This document shows, piece after piece, positions 33,798-42,542 of a DNA stretch of 64,000 bases. The notes under the pieces were generated by a model. It saw nothing but the letters and a program-made list of their open reading frames with translations, was not told the DNA's origin and made no database searches. The stretch covers positions 9,010 to 73,009 of the forward strand of contig DASTBA010000105.1 in NCBI GenBank assembly GCA_035712285.1, read 5' to 3'. Numbering within the stretch: position 1 is the stretch's first letter; each line of letters starts with the position of its first letter. Source of the stretch: CAMLHP01 sp035712285. GTDB lineage: Bacteria > Gemmatimonadota > Gemmatimonadetes > Gemmatimonadales > GWC2-71-9. The translations under genes and the position numbers were made by a program.

Positions 33798-35351
33798 ATG
33801 ACCCATCCTCGAGACTTGCTGGAACAGCTGCGCGAGCGACAGGCCGCATCGGAGCAGGGGGGCGGTGCACGCCGGGTGGCGCAGCAGCACAAGAAGGGGA
33901 AGCTCACCGCCCGCGAGCGACTCGACCTGCTGCTCGATGAGGGCACCTTCGTCGAGCTCGACCGCTTCGTCACCCATCGCGCGACCGAGTTCGGCCTGGG
34001 CGAGGAGAGATACCCCGGCGACGGTGTCGTCACCGGATACGGCCGGATCGAGGGCCGGCTGGTGTACGTCTTCTCGCAGGATTTCACCGTGTTCGGCGGC
34101 TCGCTGTCGGAGGCGCACGCCGAGAAGATCTGCAAGGTGATGGACCTGGCGCTCCGGAACGGCGCGCCGGTGGTGGGACTCAACGATTCGGGTGGGGCCC
34201 GCATCCAGGAAGGCGTGGCCTCGCTCGGCGGCTATGCCGACATCTTCCTCCGCAACACCCTGGCGTCCGGCGTGATCCCGCAGATCAGCGCCATCCTCGG
34301 TCCCTGCGCCGGCGGGGCGGTGTACAGCCCGGCCATCACCGACTTCGTCTTCATGGTCCGGAACGTGAGCTACATGTTCGTCACCGGCCCGAACGTGGTG
34401 AAGACGGTGACGCACGAGGAAGTCACCTTCGACGAACTGGGCGGCGCCGACGTCCACGGCACCGTGTCGGGCGTTTCGCACTTCACCTGCGACACCGAGC
34501 CGGCGGCGATCGCCGCCATCCGCGAACTCCTGGGATTCCTGCCGGGGAACAACGTGGACGCACCGCCGGTCCGTCCGTCGGACGACCCCGCCGATCGTCG
34601 CGAGGAATCGCTGCTCGAGGTCATCCCGGACAGCCCGGCCCGGCCATACGACATGCTTGACGTCGTCCGGGCCGTCGTGGATGACGGGCATTTTCTCGAA
34701 GTCCACGCGGGGTATGCGCCCAATATCGTGGTCGGCTTTGCGCGCCTCGGCGGCCGCCCGGTGGGCATCGTGGCCAACCAGCCCGCGGCACTCGCCGGCG
34801 TGCTCGACATCAACGCGAGCGCCAAGGCCGCGCGGTTCATCCGGTTCTGTGACTGCTTCAATCTGCCGATCGTCACCTTCGTGGACGTGCCGGGTTTCCT
34901 GCCTGGGGTGGCGCAGGAGCACGGCGGCATCATTCGCCACGGCGCCAAGCTGCTCTTCGCCTACTGCGAGGCGACGGTGCCGAAACTCACCGTGATCACC
35001 CGCAAGGCCTATGGCGGGGCCTACGACGTGATGAGCAGCAAGCACATCCGGGGCGACGTGAACTTTGCGTGGCCCACGGCGGAGATCGCGGTCATGGGGC
35101 CGAAGGGGGCGGTGGAGATCCTGTTCCGAGGGGAGATCGCCGGCGCGGAAGACCCGGACGCCGAGACCACGCGGCTCACCGGGGAATACACGGCGCGATT
35201 TGCCAATCCGTACGCGGCGGCGGAGCGCGGCTACGTGGATGACGTGATCGACCCCCGTGACACACGGCCCCGCCTGATCGACGCGCTCCTGACCCTTGCG
35301 GGCAAGCGGGACCGGAACCCCCCGCGGAAGCACGGCAACATCCCGCTCTGA
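33798..35351 (+). CDS. pccB: Acyl-CoA (propionyl-CoA-type) carboxylase beta subunit
   Basis: Carboxyltransferase that moves CO2 from carboxybiotin to an acyl-CoA. The 517 residues contain two crotonase-like halves, with KLTARERLDLLLDEGTFVE, GPCAGGAVYSPAITDFVFMV, ITRKAYGGAYDVMSSKHIRGD and MGPKGAVEILFR. Most similar in layout to PccB/AccD5-type proteins. ATG 33798 is fixed by the -10 element directly upstream. The biotin carboxylase and biotin carrier genes follow downstream after one unrelated gene. Confidence 0.93.
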   Translation: MTHPRDLLEQLRERQAASEQGGGARRVAQQHKKGKLTARERLDLLLDEGTFVELDRFVTHRATEFGLGEERYPGDGVVTGYGRIEGRLVYVFSQDFTVFGGSLSEAHAEKICKVMDLALRNGAPVVGLNDSGGARIQEGVASLGGYADIFLRNTLASGVIPQISAILGPCAGGAVYSPAITDFVFMVRNVSYMFVTGPNVVKTVTHEEVTFDELGGADVHGTVSGVSHFTCDTEPAAIAAIRELLGFLPGNNVDAPPVRPSDDPADRREESLLEVIPDSPARPYDMLDVVRAVVDDGHFLEVHAGYAPNIVVGFARLGGRPVGIVANQPAALAGVLDINASAKAARFIRFCDCFNLPIVTFVDVPGFLPGVAQEHGGIIRHGAKLLFAYCEATVPKLTVITRKAYGGAYDVMSSKHIRGDVNFAWPTAEIAVMGPKGAVEILFRGEIAGAEDPDAETTRLTGEYTARFANPYAAAERGYVDDVIDPRDTRPRLIDALLTLAGKRDRNPPRKHGNIPL

Positions 35352-35384
35352 CCCGCCGACTGGCGAAAACCATGGTGGCGCCGC

Positions 35385-36389
35385 ATGTTGGATGCGATGC
35401 GAACCATTGCACAGCGGCTCCGGACCGGCCTCACCGGTGCGACGGCGCTCGGCGTGCTGGGCGCCAGCCTGCCGCTGCCGGCCGCGGCCCAGGGGGCGGT
35501 GGATCCGAACGTCGCGCCGCGCGCCAGCGAGCTCAATCGCCAGGGCGAGCGCGGGCTCGGCATCGAGATGCTCGGGCGCTACCTGGCGGTGGCCCAGAGC
35601 GACGGGCGTGCCTGGTTCCTGCTCTCCCGCTTCTACCGGATGGACGCGCGCGACTGGCACCTGGCCGGCCACCGTGGCGACCCGTCCGCCGAAGTCTATC
35701 TCTCGCTTGCCACCGTGGCCGTGGACGAGGCGACCCGCCTCCGGGTGGATTCGGCGCCGCTCTTCCGCGCGCTCGTCGCGATGGACGAGGCGCTGCTCGC
35801 ACTCGAGGACTCGGGCTGGACGGCGGTGGTCCGCTCGATGGGCGGTGGGCTGCCGCCGTTGCCGCCCGCAGTGCTGGAGCTGGGCCGCAACCTGGCGGCA
35901 TCGTGCCCCCTCGATGGTGTGCTCGTGACCGGTTCGGAACTCGAGTCGCTGGCCGCATGGCATGCCACCCTGGAGCCGGGCGGCCGCGCCGACCTGGTAC
36001 CCCTGCGGGTCGATCTGTTCGTGAGGGATTCGCTGTACCGCCGCCGCATGGCGGAGGCCCTGGCGGTGGATGCGACGGTGCCGACCCAGGCGGCGCTGGC
36101 GCAGGTGGCGCGGCGCCGTCCCCTTTGCCTGGCACCGGCCGCCGACACGACCGGCATGCCACCGGAGCCGTGGACACCCCGGCGCCTGGCTCGTGTCAGC
36201 AACGCTGCGGCACCTGCAGCCACCGGCTTCAGCCTGACGTCTCTCGTGACCGATGTCACGTCCGGCGGAAGCATCTGGACTCCCGAAGTCGTGGCGGCCT
36301 ACGCTACGGGAGCGCGACATAACGACCTGCTCTGCCAGAGCCTTGCGCCGGTTGCCGGCGTCCTGCCCGCCGGGACTTGCGCCCGGTAA
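35385..36389 (+). CDS. Exported protein of unknown function
   Basis: 334 residues with a signal peptide (basic MRTIAQRLRTG, hydrophobic LTGATALGVLGASLPLPAA, likely cleavage after AAAQ). ATG 35385 or 35397 are both possible starts. The mature part begins with a TPR-like helical pair (ASELNRQGERGLGIEMLGRYLAVAQSDGRAWFLLSRFY) and has later cysteines near SCPLDG, RRPLCLAP, LLCQSL and GTCAR. Function not recognised. It sits between pccB and the biotin carboxylase gene, 33 and 37 bases from each, so is probably co-transcribed. Confidence 0.75.
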   Translation: MLDAMRTIAQRLRTGLTGATALGVLGASLPLPAAAQGAVDPNVAPRASELNRQGERGLGIEMLGRYLAVAQSDGRAWFLLSRFYRMDARDWHLAGHRGDPSAEVYLSLATVAVDEATRLRVDSAPLFRALVAMDEALLALEDSGWTAVVRSMGGGLPPLPPAVLELGRNLAASCPLDGVLVTGSELESLAAWHATLEPGGRADLVPLRVDLFVRDSLYRRRMAEALAVDATVPTQAALAQVARRRPLCLAPAADTTGMPPEPWTPRRLARVSNAAAPAATGFSLTSLVTDVTSGGSIWTPEVVAAYATGARHNDLLCQSLAPVAGVLPAGTCAR

Positions 36390-36426
36390 TTCCGCCACCG
36401 CGCCTTCCGGCGCCTGAACTTCCGAC

Positions 36427-37926
36427 ATGATCAAGCGTGTCCTCATTGCCAACCGAGGCGAGATCGCCCTGCGCATCGTGCGCGCCTGTCACGAGGAAGG
36501 CCTCGAGGCGGTGGCGGTGTACAGCGACGCCGACCGGAACAGTCCGCACGTGCGGGCCGCGGACGTCGCCCTTCCGCTCGGCGGCAATCTCCCGTCGGAA
36601 TCGTACCTCGACATCCCGAAGCTGCTGCACGCCGCGACGGCGAGCGGCGCCGATGCCGTGCATCCGGGCTACGGCTTCCTTGCCGAGCGGGCGGCCTTTG
36701 CCGAGGCGGTGACCGGCGCCGGACTCGCCTGGGTCGGGCCGCCGGCATCGGCCATCGCTGCCATGGGAGACAAGACCGAGGCCCGCCGCCGCATGAGCGC
36801 GGCCGGGGTGCCGGTGGTGCCCGGCGGTTCGGCACCGCTCGCGAACGCCGCCGAAGCACACGCCCTGGCGGGGGAGCTCGGCTACCCGGTGATGGTCAAG
36901 GCGGCGGCCGGTGGTGGCGGGAAGGGGATGCGCGTCGTCCGCGTGTCGGATGAACTCGAGCCCGCGATCGAGCTCGCTGCCCGCGAGGCGCAGAAGGCGT
37001 TCGGTGATGCCTCCGTCTATCTCGAGAAGTTCATCGAGCGTCCCCGCCACGTGGAGATCCAGGTCCTCGCGGATCATGAACGCACGATCCACCTGGGCGA
37101 GCGCGAGTGCTCCATCCAGCGCCGCCACCAGAAGCTGGTCGAGGAGGCGCCGTCGGTGGCGGTCAGCGCCACGCTGCGGCAGCAGATGGGAGCCGCCGCC
37201 GTCGCAGCGGCCTGGGCGGTCGGCTACCGGAGTGCGGGAACCTGTGAATTCCTGCTCGGCGCGGACGGCCGCTTCTACTTCCTGGAGATGAACACCCGCA
37301 TCCAGGTGGAGCATCCCGTGACGGAGCTGGTGTACGGCGTGGACCTCGTGCGCGAACAGCTCCGGATCGCCGGCGGCGAGCGGATGTGGGTCCATGACGG
37401 CCCGCTCGAACCCCGGGGCTGGGCCATCGAGTGCCGGATCACCAGCGAGGATCCGGCCGAGGGGTTCCTGCCCAGCACCGGGCGGATCAGCTGGCTCCGC
37501 GCACCGGCCGGGCCGGGGGTGCGCTGGGATGCCGGTGTCGAGGCCGGCTCCGATGTGACGCTGTACTACGACTCCATGCTCGCCAAGCTCATCGTGTGGG
37601 CGCCGACCCGGGAGCTGGCGATCGGACGGATGCTGCGGGCGCTGGACGAATTGATGGTGGTCGGAGTCACGACCAACCAGAGCTTCCACCGTCGCCTCCT
37701 TACCGATCCGGCCTTCGCGGCCGGCGCCATCGACATCCAGCTGCTGGAACGCCGCCCCGACCTGATGACTGTGCCAGCGGATGAAGGGCGCCTGGCCGCG
37801 GTCGCCGTTGCCGCGGCCCTCGCCGAGGATGAGGCGCGTCGTCGGCGGGCGGTACCGGTCGCCAACCATGTACAGGGAGCCGAGTCCGAATGGGCCCGCC
37901 AGAGCCGGCAGGAAGCGCTCCGGTAA
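36427..37926 (+). CDS. accC: Biotin carboxylase subunit of acyl-CoA carboxylase
   Basis: ATP-grasp enzyme that carboxylates biotin. The 499 residues show IKRVLIANRGEIALRIVRA, HPGYGFLAERAAFAEA, KAAAGGGGKGMRVV, RDCSIQRRHQKLVEEAPS-like ECSIQRRHQKLVEEAPS, and FLEMNTRIQVEHPVTELV. It extends about 50 residues past a plain AccC; the tail (SEWARQSRQEALR) resembles the linker that leads into the BT domain of PccA. No carrier domain is attached; the carrier gene lies 1.2 kb downstream. The last 37 bases overlap the next gene. A TGAACT hexamer is 6 bases before the ATG, a weak leaderless match. Confidence 0.95.
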   Translation: MIKRVLIANRGEIALRIVRACHEEGLEAVAVYSDADRNSPHVRAADVALPLGGNLPSESYLDIPKLLHAATASGADAVHPGYGFLAERAAFAEAVTGAGLAWVGPPASAIAAMGDKTEARRRMSAAGVPVVPGGSAPLANAAEAHALAGELGYPVMVKAAAGGGGKGMRVVRVSDELEPAIELAAREAQKAFGDASVYLEKFIERPRHVEIQVLADHERTIHLGERECSIQRRHQKLVEEAPSVAVSATLRQQMGAAAVAAAWAVGYRSAGTCEFLLGADGRFYFLEMNTRIQVEHPVTELVYGVDLVREQLRIAGGERMWVHDGPLEPRGWAIECRITSEDPAEGFLPSTGRISWLRAPAGPGVRWDAGVEAGSDVTLYYDSMLAKLIVWAPTRELAIGRMLRALDELMVVGVTTNQSFHRRLLTDPAFAAGAIDIQLLERRPDLMTVPADEGRLAAVAVAAALAEDEARRRRAVPVANHVQGAESEWARQSRQEALR

Positions 37927-39134
37927 GGATTCTCCGGATCGCCGCCGGCGGGGACGGCGTGGGCCGGCTGGAGGATGGCCTGACCGTCTTCGTGCCGCGG
38001 ACTGCGCCGGGGGATCTGGTGGCGATTCGTGACCTGCGGCGGAAGCGCGGCTTTGCCCATGCCCGCCTGCTGCGGGTGCTGGAGCCCGGCGCCGGCCGGA
38101 CCGAACCGGGTTGTCCGCATTACGACGCCGACGAGTGCGGCGGCTGCCAGCTGCAGCACCTGGCATCGCCGGCGCAGCGCGCCGTCCGGCAGCGGATCGT
38201 GGGTGACGCACTACGGCGCATCGGGCACCTGGACACCGACGACCCCGTCATCGAGCCGGCTCTGACGGAGTGGGGATATCGTGCCCGCATCGCGCTGCAT
38301 GCCGCCGGTGGCCGGATCGGTTTTCGGCCTCTGGGCCGGCCGGCCGACACCTTTGCCCTGCGTTCCTGCCACATTGCGCGGGACGAGATTCGCACCCTCT
38401 GGGATTTCCTCCGCGAGCGGCAGCCGTTGCTGCCGGAACGGCTTGCCCGCCTGACGCTGCGCGTGGCCCGTGACGGACACCGGCATGTGGTCGCGGAAGT
38501 GCCAAGAGGTGGTGGCTGGAGGCAGGCTGAGGTTCTGGCGAGGGAACTCGGCCAGGCGGGGCTCGACACCACGCTCTGGTGCGGGGTGGAGTCGGAGGCC
38601 CCGGCTCCGGTGCATGGCGGGGACGACGAGCTGTTTCCGGCCGCTGCGTTCGAGCAGGTCAATCCGGCGATGGGTGACCGGATCCGGGAGGTGGCCGTGG
38701 CAGCGCTGGCCGCCGCGCCGGGCGAGACGATCTGGGATCTCTACGCCGGTGTGGGAGAAACGACGGCGCTGCTGGTCAATGCCGGAGCCGACGTGGTGAG
38801 TGTCGAACTGGACGAGCACGCCGTGGCCTTTGCCGTTCACCGGGGCCCGCCGGCCCGGCGGTTTGCGGCCCGGGTGGAGGATGTGATCGAGTCGCTTCCG
38901 CCGCCTGATCGCGTGATCACCAATCCGCCCCGCACCGGCATGCACGAGCGGGTGGTGCGGCGCATCACGGCGCTCGCCCCCCGGCAGGTCGTGTATGTCT
39001 CCTGCGACCCGGCCACGCTGGCTCGCGACATCGCGCGGCTCGGGGCAGGGTTCCGCCTCGCGTCCCTCACGGCATTCGATCTCTTTCCGCAGACCGCGCA
39101 CGTCGAGACGGTCGCGGTCCTGGAGCGAGGATGA
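37890..39134 (+). CDS. RlmD/TrmA-family uracil-5 methyltransferase
   Basis: SAM-dependent RNA m5U methyltransferase of 414 residues. An N-terminal TRAM domain (about 10-65) is followed by an iron-sulfur ligand set C75, C83, C86 and C160 (CPHYDADECGGCQLQH plus RSCHIA), the SAM loop DLYAGVGETTALL, NPPRTGMHE, and nucleophile C372 in YVSCDPATLARD. The exact target (23S rRNA or tRNA) is not determinable here. It lies between two carboxylase genes: its ATG is 37 bases inside accC and its stop overlaps the carrier gene by 4. Confidence 0.9.
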   Translation: MGPPEPAGSAPVRILRIAAGGDGVGRLEDGLTVFVPRTAPGDLVAIRDLRRKRGFAHARLLRVLEPGAGRTEPGCPHYDADECGGCQLQHLASPAQRAVRQRIVGDALRRIGHLDTDDPVIEPALTEWGYRARIALHAAGGRIGFRPLGRPADTFALRSCHIARDEIRTLWDFLRERQPLLPERLARLTLRVARDGHRHVVAEVPRGGGWRQAEVLARELGQAGLDTTLWCGVESEAPAPVHGGDDELFPAAAFEQVNPAMGDRIREVAVAALAAAPGETIWDLYAGVGETTALLVNAGADVVSVELDEHAVAFAVHRGPPARRFAARVEDVIESLPPPDRVITNPPRTGMHERVVRRITALAPRQVVYVSCDPATLARDIARLGAGFRLASLTAFDLFPQTAHVETVAVLERG

Positions 39135-39646
39135 AGTACCTGGTCGAGGTGCAGGGCCGGACCTTCGAGGTCGTGGTGGACGGCGATCACGTGACCGTGG
39201 ACGGCCGGGATGCTGCAGCCGCGCTGGAGCCGGTACCGGGGTCTCCCGTCGCGCTGCTCACGCTGGACGGAAAGACGCACAGCCTCGCGCTCCGGCCGCT
39301 GGGCCGGGGCGGCTGGTCCCTCACCACCGGCGGCCAGGAGTTCCAGGCAGAAGTACTGGACGAGCGCACCCGTCACATCCGGTCGCTGGCCGGAACGGGA
39401 GCCGCCGAGTCGGCCGGTGGCGTCCTCAAGGCCCCGATGCCCGGGCTCGTGGTCCGGATCCAGGCCGAGCCCGGACAAGCGGTGGTTGCCGGGGCACCGC
39501 TGGTGGTGCTGGAGGCCATGAAGATGGAAAACCAGCTCAAGGCCCCGGCGTCCGGCATGGTCTCGGAGGTCCGGGTCGGCGCCGGCCAGGCGGTCGAAAA
39601 AGGCCAGGTCCTGGTGGTGGTCACCGCCGGGGAGTCTTCCCCTTGA
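39131..39646 (+). CDS. Biotin carboxyl carrier protein with BT-like N-terminal part
   Basis: A 171-residue biotin acceptor. The C-terminal third is the lipoyl/biotinyl fold with VLEAMKMEN, where K131 is the biotinylated lysine, and GMVSEVRVGAGQAVEKGQVL after it. Residues 1-85 (MKYLVEVQGRTFEVVVDGDHV...) match the start of the BT/pre-carrier section found inside fused PccA chains. So this gene supplies what is missing from the upstream biotin carboxylase. Starts ATGA on the methyltransferase stop. Confidence 0.93.
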   Translation: MKYLVEVQGRTFEVVVDGDHVTVDGRDAAAALEPVPGSPVALLTLDGKTHSLALRPLGRGGWSLTTGGQEFQAEVLDERTRHIRSLAGTGAAESAGGVLKAPMPGLVVRIQAEPGQAVVAGAPLVVLEAMKMENQLKAPASGMVSEVRVGAGQAVEKGQVLVVVTAGESSP

Positions 39647-39672
39647 CCCTGTGCCTTCCGGGCGGCTATTTT
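39643..39672 (+). promoter_or_regulatory. Predicted promoter of rplM-rpsI
   Basis: TTGACC at 39643-39648 (containing the TGA stop of the carrier gene), 18 bases, then TATTTT at 39667-39672. Transcription would begin near 39679, about 45 bases before the rplM ATG. Confidence 0.55.
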
Positions 39673-39722
39673 AGGAGTCTGTCTTGATTTAGGGATTTTC
39701 CCAGAGCCTGATGGAACGCCAG

Positions 39723-40175
39723 ATGAAGACCTTTACCGCCACCCCGGAGGACATCTCCCACGACTGGTTCGTGGTGGATGCCGCGGGCATTCCGCTCGGC
39801 CGCCTGGCCAGCCATGTGGCCCAGCTGATTCGCGGCAAGCACAAGCCCACGTTCACGCCCCACATGGACGGCGGGGATTTCGTCGTGGTGGTGAATGCCA
39901 GCAAGGTGAGGCTCACCGGGCGCAAGCTGGAGCGGAAGACCTACTTCCAGCACACCGGCTACATGGGCCACGAGAGCCACGTGCCGGCGCAGAAGATGCT
40001 CGACAAGCATCCGGACCGGGTCATCGAGAAGGCGGTCTTCGGCATGCTGCCCAAGAATTCGCTGGCGCGGCAGAAGCTCCGGAACAAGCTCAAGGTATAC
40101 GCCGGTCCCGAGCATCCGCACGCGGCGCAGCAGCCCCGGGCCTATGACCTGACGACGGAGAAGGCAAAGGCATGA
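39723..40175 (+). CDS. rplM: 50S ribosomal protein L13
   Basis: Early 50S assembly protein. 150 residues from ATG 39723, whose start MKTFTATPEDISHDWFVVDA aligns with the standard N-terminus; an in-frame ATG at 39711 would add four residues. Contains GRLASHVAQLIRGKHKPTF and GMLPKNSLARQKLRNKLKVY. Stop overlaps rpsI start by 4 bases. Confidence 0.96.
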   Translation: MKTFTATPEDISHDWFVVDAAGIPLGRLASHVAQLIRGKHKPTFTPHMDGGDFVVVVNASKVRLTGRKLERKTYFQHTGYMGHESHVPAQKMLDKHPDRVIEKAVFGMLPKNSLARQKLRNKLKVYAGPEHPHAAQQPRAYDLTTEKAKA

Positions 40176-40570
40176 GCGCTACCGATACCCGCTGGCAGGC
40201 CACCGGCCGTCGCAAGACCAGCGTGGCCCGCGTGTACATCACGCCCGGCACCGGCAAGTGGGACGTGAACGGCCGTACCCTGGGCGACTATTTCCCGCGC
40301 CCCTCGCTGGTGCAGCACATCCAGCAGGCGTTCACCGCCACCGATACCCTCGGCGCCTATGACGTGAAGGCGCACGTGGATGGCGGCGGCCAGACCGGAC
40401 AGGCCGGGGCGCTCCGCCTGGGGATCGCACGGGCGCTGGTCAGCGCCGATGAGGCGCACCGGACCAAGCTCCGGGCCAACGGACTCCTGACGCGGGACCC
40501 TCGCGCGGTGGAGCGCAAGAAGCCGGGCCGCCCGGGTGCCCGGAAGCGGTTCCAGTTCAGCAAGCGGTAA
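40172..40570 (+). CDS. rpsI: 30S ribosomal protein S9
   Basis: 132-residue protein with TGRRKTSVARVYITPG, GGGQTGQAGALRLGIARAL and the C-terminal basic tail ending KRFQFSKR that reaches the P-site tRNA. Paired with rplM as in nearly all bacteria. Confidence 0.97.
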   Translation: MSATDTRWQATGRRKTSVARVYITPGTGKWDVNGRTLGDYFPRPSLVQHIQQAFTATDTLGAYDVKAHVDGGGQTGQAGALRLGIARALVSADEAHRTKLRANGLLTRDPRAVERKKPGRPGARKRFQFSKR

Positions 40571-40679
40571 CGCAGGCCCAACTCGCACACCGCGGGATTC
40601 CGGCTTGGGTGCCTTCGGGTCGGGCCGGAAGATGAACGCGGTGGACGTACAACCCTCACGAAAGGAACGCAGTACACGC

Positions 40680-41564
40680 ATGTCGCAGCCCCAGCTCCAG
40701 GACCTCCTCGAGGCCGGTGTCCATTTCGGGCACCAGACCCGCCGGTGGAACCCCAAGATGCGGCGCTTCATTTTCGCAGAGCGCTCCGGCATCTACATCA
40801 TCGACTTGCAGAAGACCCTCCGGCAGATCACCAAGGCCCAGGAGACGCTGCGCGCGGTGGTGGCGCGGGGCGAGAGCGTGCTGTTCGTCTGCACCAAGCG
40901 GCAGCTCAAGGCCATCGTGCAGGCCGAGGCGGCCAACTGCGGCGCGCTGCACGTGACCGAGCGGTGGCTGGGCGGCATGCTGACCAACTTCCAGACGCTC
41001 AAGCGGCAGATCCGCCGGCTCCGGGAGCTGGAGCAGGGAAGCCAGGACGGCGAGTTCGGCAACTACACCAAGAAGGAAAAGCTGCTCTTCGAGCGGGAGC
41101 GCGTGAAGCTGTCGCGCAACCTCGAGGGCGTGAAGAACATGAACCGGCTGCCGGGCGCGCTCTTCGTGGTGGATGCCAAGAAGGAGAAGATTGCGGTCGC
41201 GGAAGCCAACAAGCTGGGGATCCCGGTGGTGGCCATCGTGGACACCAACGCCGATCCGGACGTGATCACCGTGCCGATTCCGGGCAACGATGATGCGATC
41301 CGCTCGGTCTCGCTCATCACCAACGCGCTGAGCGACACCATCCGCGAGGCCCGGGCCAGCGCCCCGGTGCGGGATGCGGCGGAGGATGCCGAGGGCGAGA
41401 TCTACACCAGCGATCTCGCGGCGGACGATGGCAGCGAGGACCGGCGGCGGCGCCGGCCCGGGCGCCGGAAGCGGCGGCCCAAGCCGGAGGCGATTGCCGC
41501 CCGGCTCAAGTCGGAAGGCGAGGGGGCGGCGGAGGCCAGCGCGGCTTCGAGCTCCGAGAACTAG
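40680..41564 (+). CDS. rpsB: 30S ribosomal protein S2
   Basis: 294 residues starting MSQPQLQDLLEAGVHFGHQTRRWNPKM. The ATG is preceded by AAAGGA. The core ends near 230; a C-terminal extension of about 65 residues is charged and low complexity (GSEDRRRRRPGRRKRRPKP, then an acidic/alanine-serine tail), longer than in E. coli. The 110-base upstream region has a TTCCGGC/GCCGGAA inverted repeat (40598-40604/40624-40630) of unknown role and no clear promoter. Confidence 0.96.
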   Translation: MSQPQLQDLLEAGVHFGHQTRRWNPKMRRFIFAERSGIYIIDLQKTLRQITKAQETLRAVVARGESVLFVCTKRQLKAIVQAEAANCGALHVTERWLGGMLTNFQTLKRQIRRLRELEQGSQDGEFGNYTKKEKLLFERERVKLSRNLEGVKNMNRLPGALFVVDAKKEKIAVAEANKLGIPVVAIVDTNADPDVITVPIPGNDDAIRSVSLITNALSDTIREARASAPVRDAAEDAEGEIYTSDLAADDGSEDRRRRRPGRRKRRPKPEAIAARLKSEGEGAAEASAASSSEN

Positions 41565-41588
41565 GCGCACGGGACCTCCCGGGCGTCC

Positions 41589-41629
41589 AACCGCCGCCTT
41601 CGGCCCGACAAGCCAAGGGCGGCGGTTTT
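41589..41629 (+). terminator. Intrinsic terminator after rpsB
   Basis: AACCGCCGCC (41589-41598) pairs with GGCGGCGGTT (41618-41627) in a 10-bp stem, followed by TTTT. It separates rpsB from tsf, so tsf likely has its own promoter or relies on read-through. Confidence 0.75.
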
Positions 41630-41675
41630 GACTAGAATTCACCAGTGAACTCCGAACGGATTGCGGGTTGAGAAC

Positions 41676-42542
41676 ATGACGAGCGTAACGATCACGGCGA
41701 AGGATGTCAGCGAGCTTCGGGCACGGACCGGGGCGGGAATTCTCGATTGCCGGAAGGCGCTGGAAGAGGCCAACGGCGACATGGACAAGGCGAGCGAGCT
41801 GCTCCGCGCCAAGGGCATTGCCAAGGCGGAGAAGCGGGCCGGCCGGAGCGCCACCCAGGGCCTCATCGTGGTGGAGATCGCGCCGGATTCCCGGTCGGGC
41901 GCCATGGTGGAGCTCAACTGCGAGACCGACTTCGTCGCGCGGACGCCGGACTTCCAGGCGCTGGGCAAGGCGCTCACGGGCCACGTGCTCAAGGCCGCGC
42001 CCGTGGGCGTCGGCGAGGGCTCCGCGCTCGAGGCCGCGGCCTTCTCGGCCGATCCCTCCAAGACCGTGGGCCAGGTGGTCAAGGAGACCTCCGGCAAGAC
42101 CGGCGAGGCCATCGCCTTCCGGCGCTACGCCCGGTTCGAGCAGAAGGACGGCGTGGTGGCGCACTACCTCCACCACAACGGCATGGTGGGCGTGCTGGTG
42201 GCCATGACCGGCCCGGTGGAGGACGTCACCACCGCCACCGCACGGGACGTGGCCCTTCATATCGCCTCCGCCGACCCGATCGGCGTGCGGCCGGCCGACA
42301 TCCCGGCCGAGATGCTGGACCGGGAGCGGCGCATTGCCGAGGAGCAGGTGGCGCAGGAAGGGAAGCCGGAGCAGATCCGCGGCAAGATCGTCGAGGGCAA
42401 GCTCCGGAAGTTCGTCGCGGAGCGGACCCTGCTGGAGCAGCCGTTCGTGCGGGATGACACCGTGACCGTCGGCCAGCTGGTGGCCAAGGCGGCGCACGGA
42501 CTGGAAGTCATCCGCTTCGCCCGCTTCCAGGTCGGCGCCTGA
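41676..42542 (+). CDS. tsf: Elongation factor Ts
   Basis: Nucleotide exchange factor for EF-Tu, 288 residues. ATG 41676 gives MTSVTITAKDVSELRARTGAGILDCRKAL, the normal N-terminus; TTG 41661 is in frame but unnecessary. The TDFVAR motif of the core is present (NCETDFVAR). First of the tsf-pyrH-frr-uppS-cdsA-dxr-rseP series. A TTGACT at 41628-41633 could be a -35, but no TAnnTT box follows at the right distance. Confidence 0.97.
   Translation: MTSVTITAKDVSELRARTGAGILDCRKALEEANGDMDKASELLRAKGIAKAEKRAGRSATQGLIVVEIAPDSRSGAMVELNCETDFVARTPDFQALGKALTGHVLKAAPVGVGEGSALEAAAFSADPSKTVGQVVKETSGKTGEAIAFRRYARFEQKDGVVAHYLHHNGMVGVLVAMTGPVEDVTTATARDVALHIASADPIGVRPADIPAEMLDRERRIAEEQVAQEGKPEQIRGKIVEGKLRKFVAERTLLEQPFVRDDTVTVGQLVAKAAHGLEVIRFARFQVGA

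Noticed and set aside
33402..36476. A 1024-codon minus-strand open frame opposite pccB and the exported protein
   Set aside because: Same GC shadow effect; histidine, glutamate and arginine-rich pseudo-protein with no motif and no ribosome site.
40598..40630. TTCCGGC/GCCGGAA inverted repeat before rpsB as a riboswitch or terminator
   Set aside because: Only a 7-bp stem around a 19-base loop, no T tract, no known riboswitch core; kept only as a remark under rpsB.
41628..41656. TTGACT after the rpsB terminator as the tsf promoter
   Set aside because: No TAnnTT or TATAAT-like hexamer lies 16-18 bases downstream.
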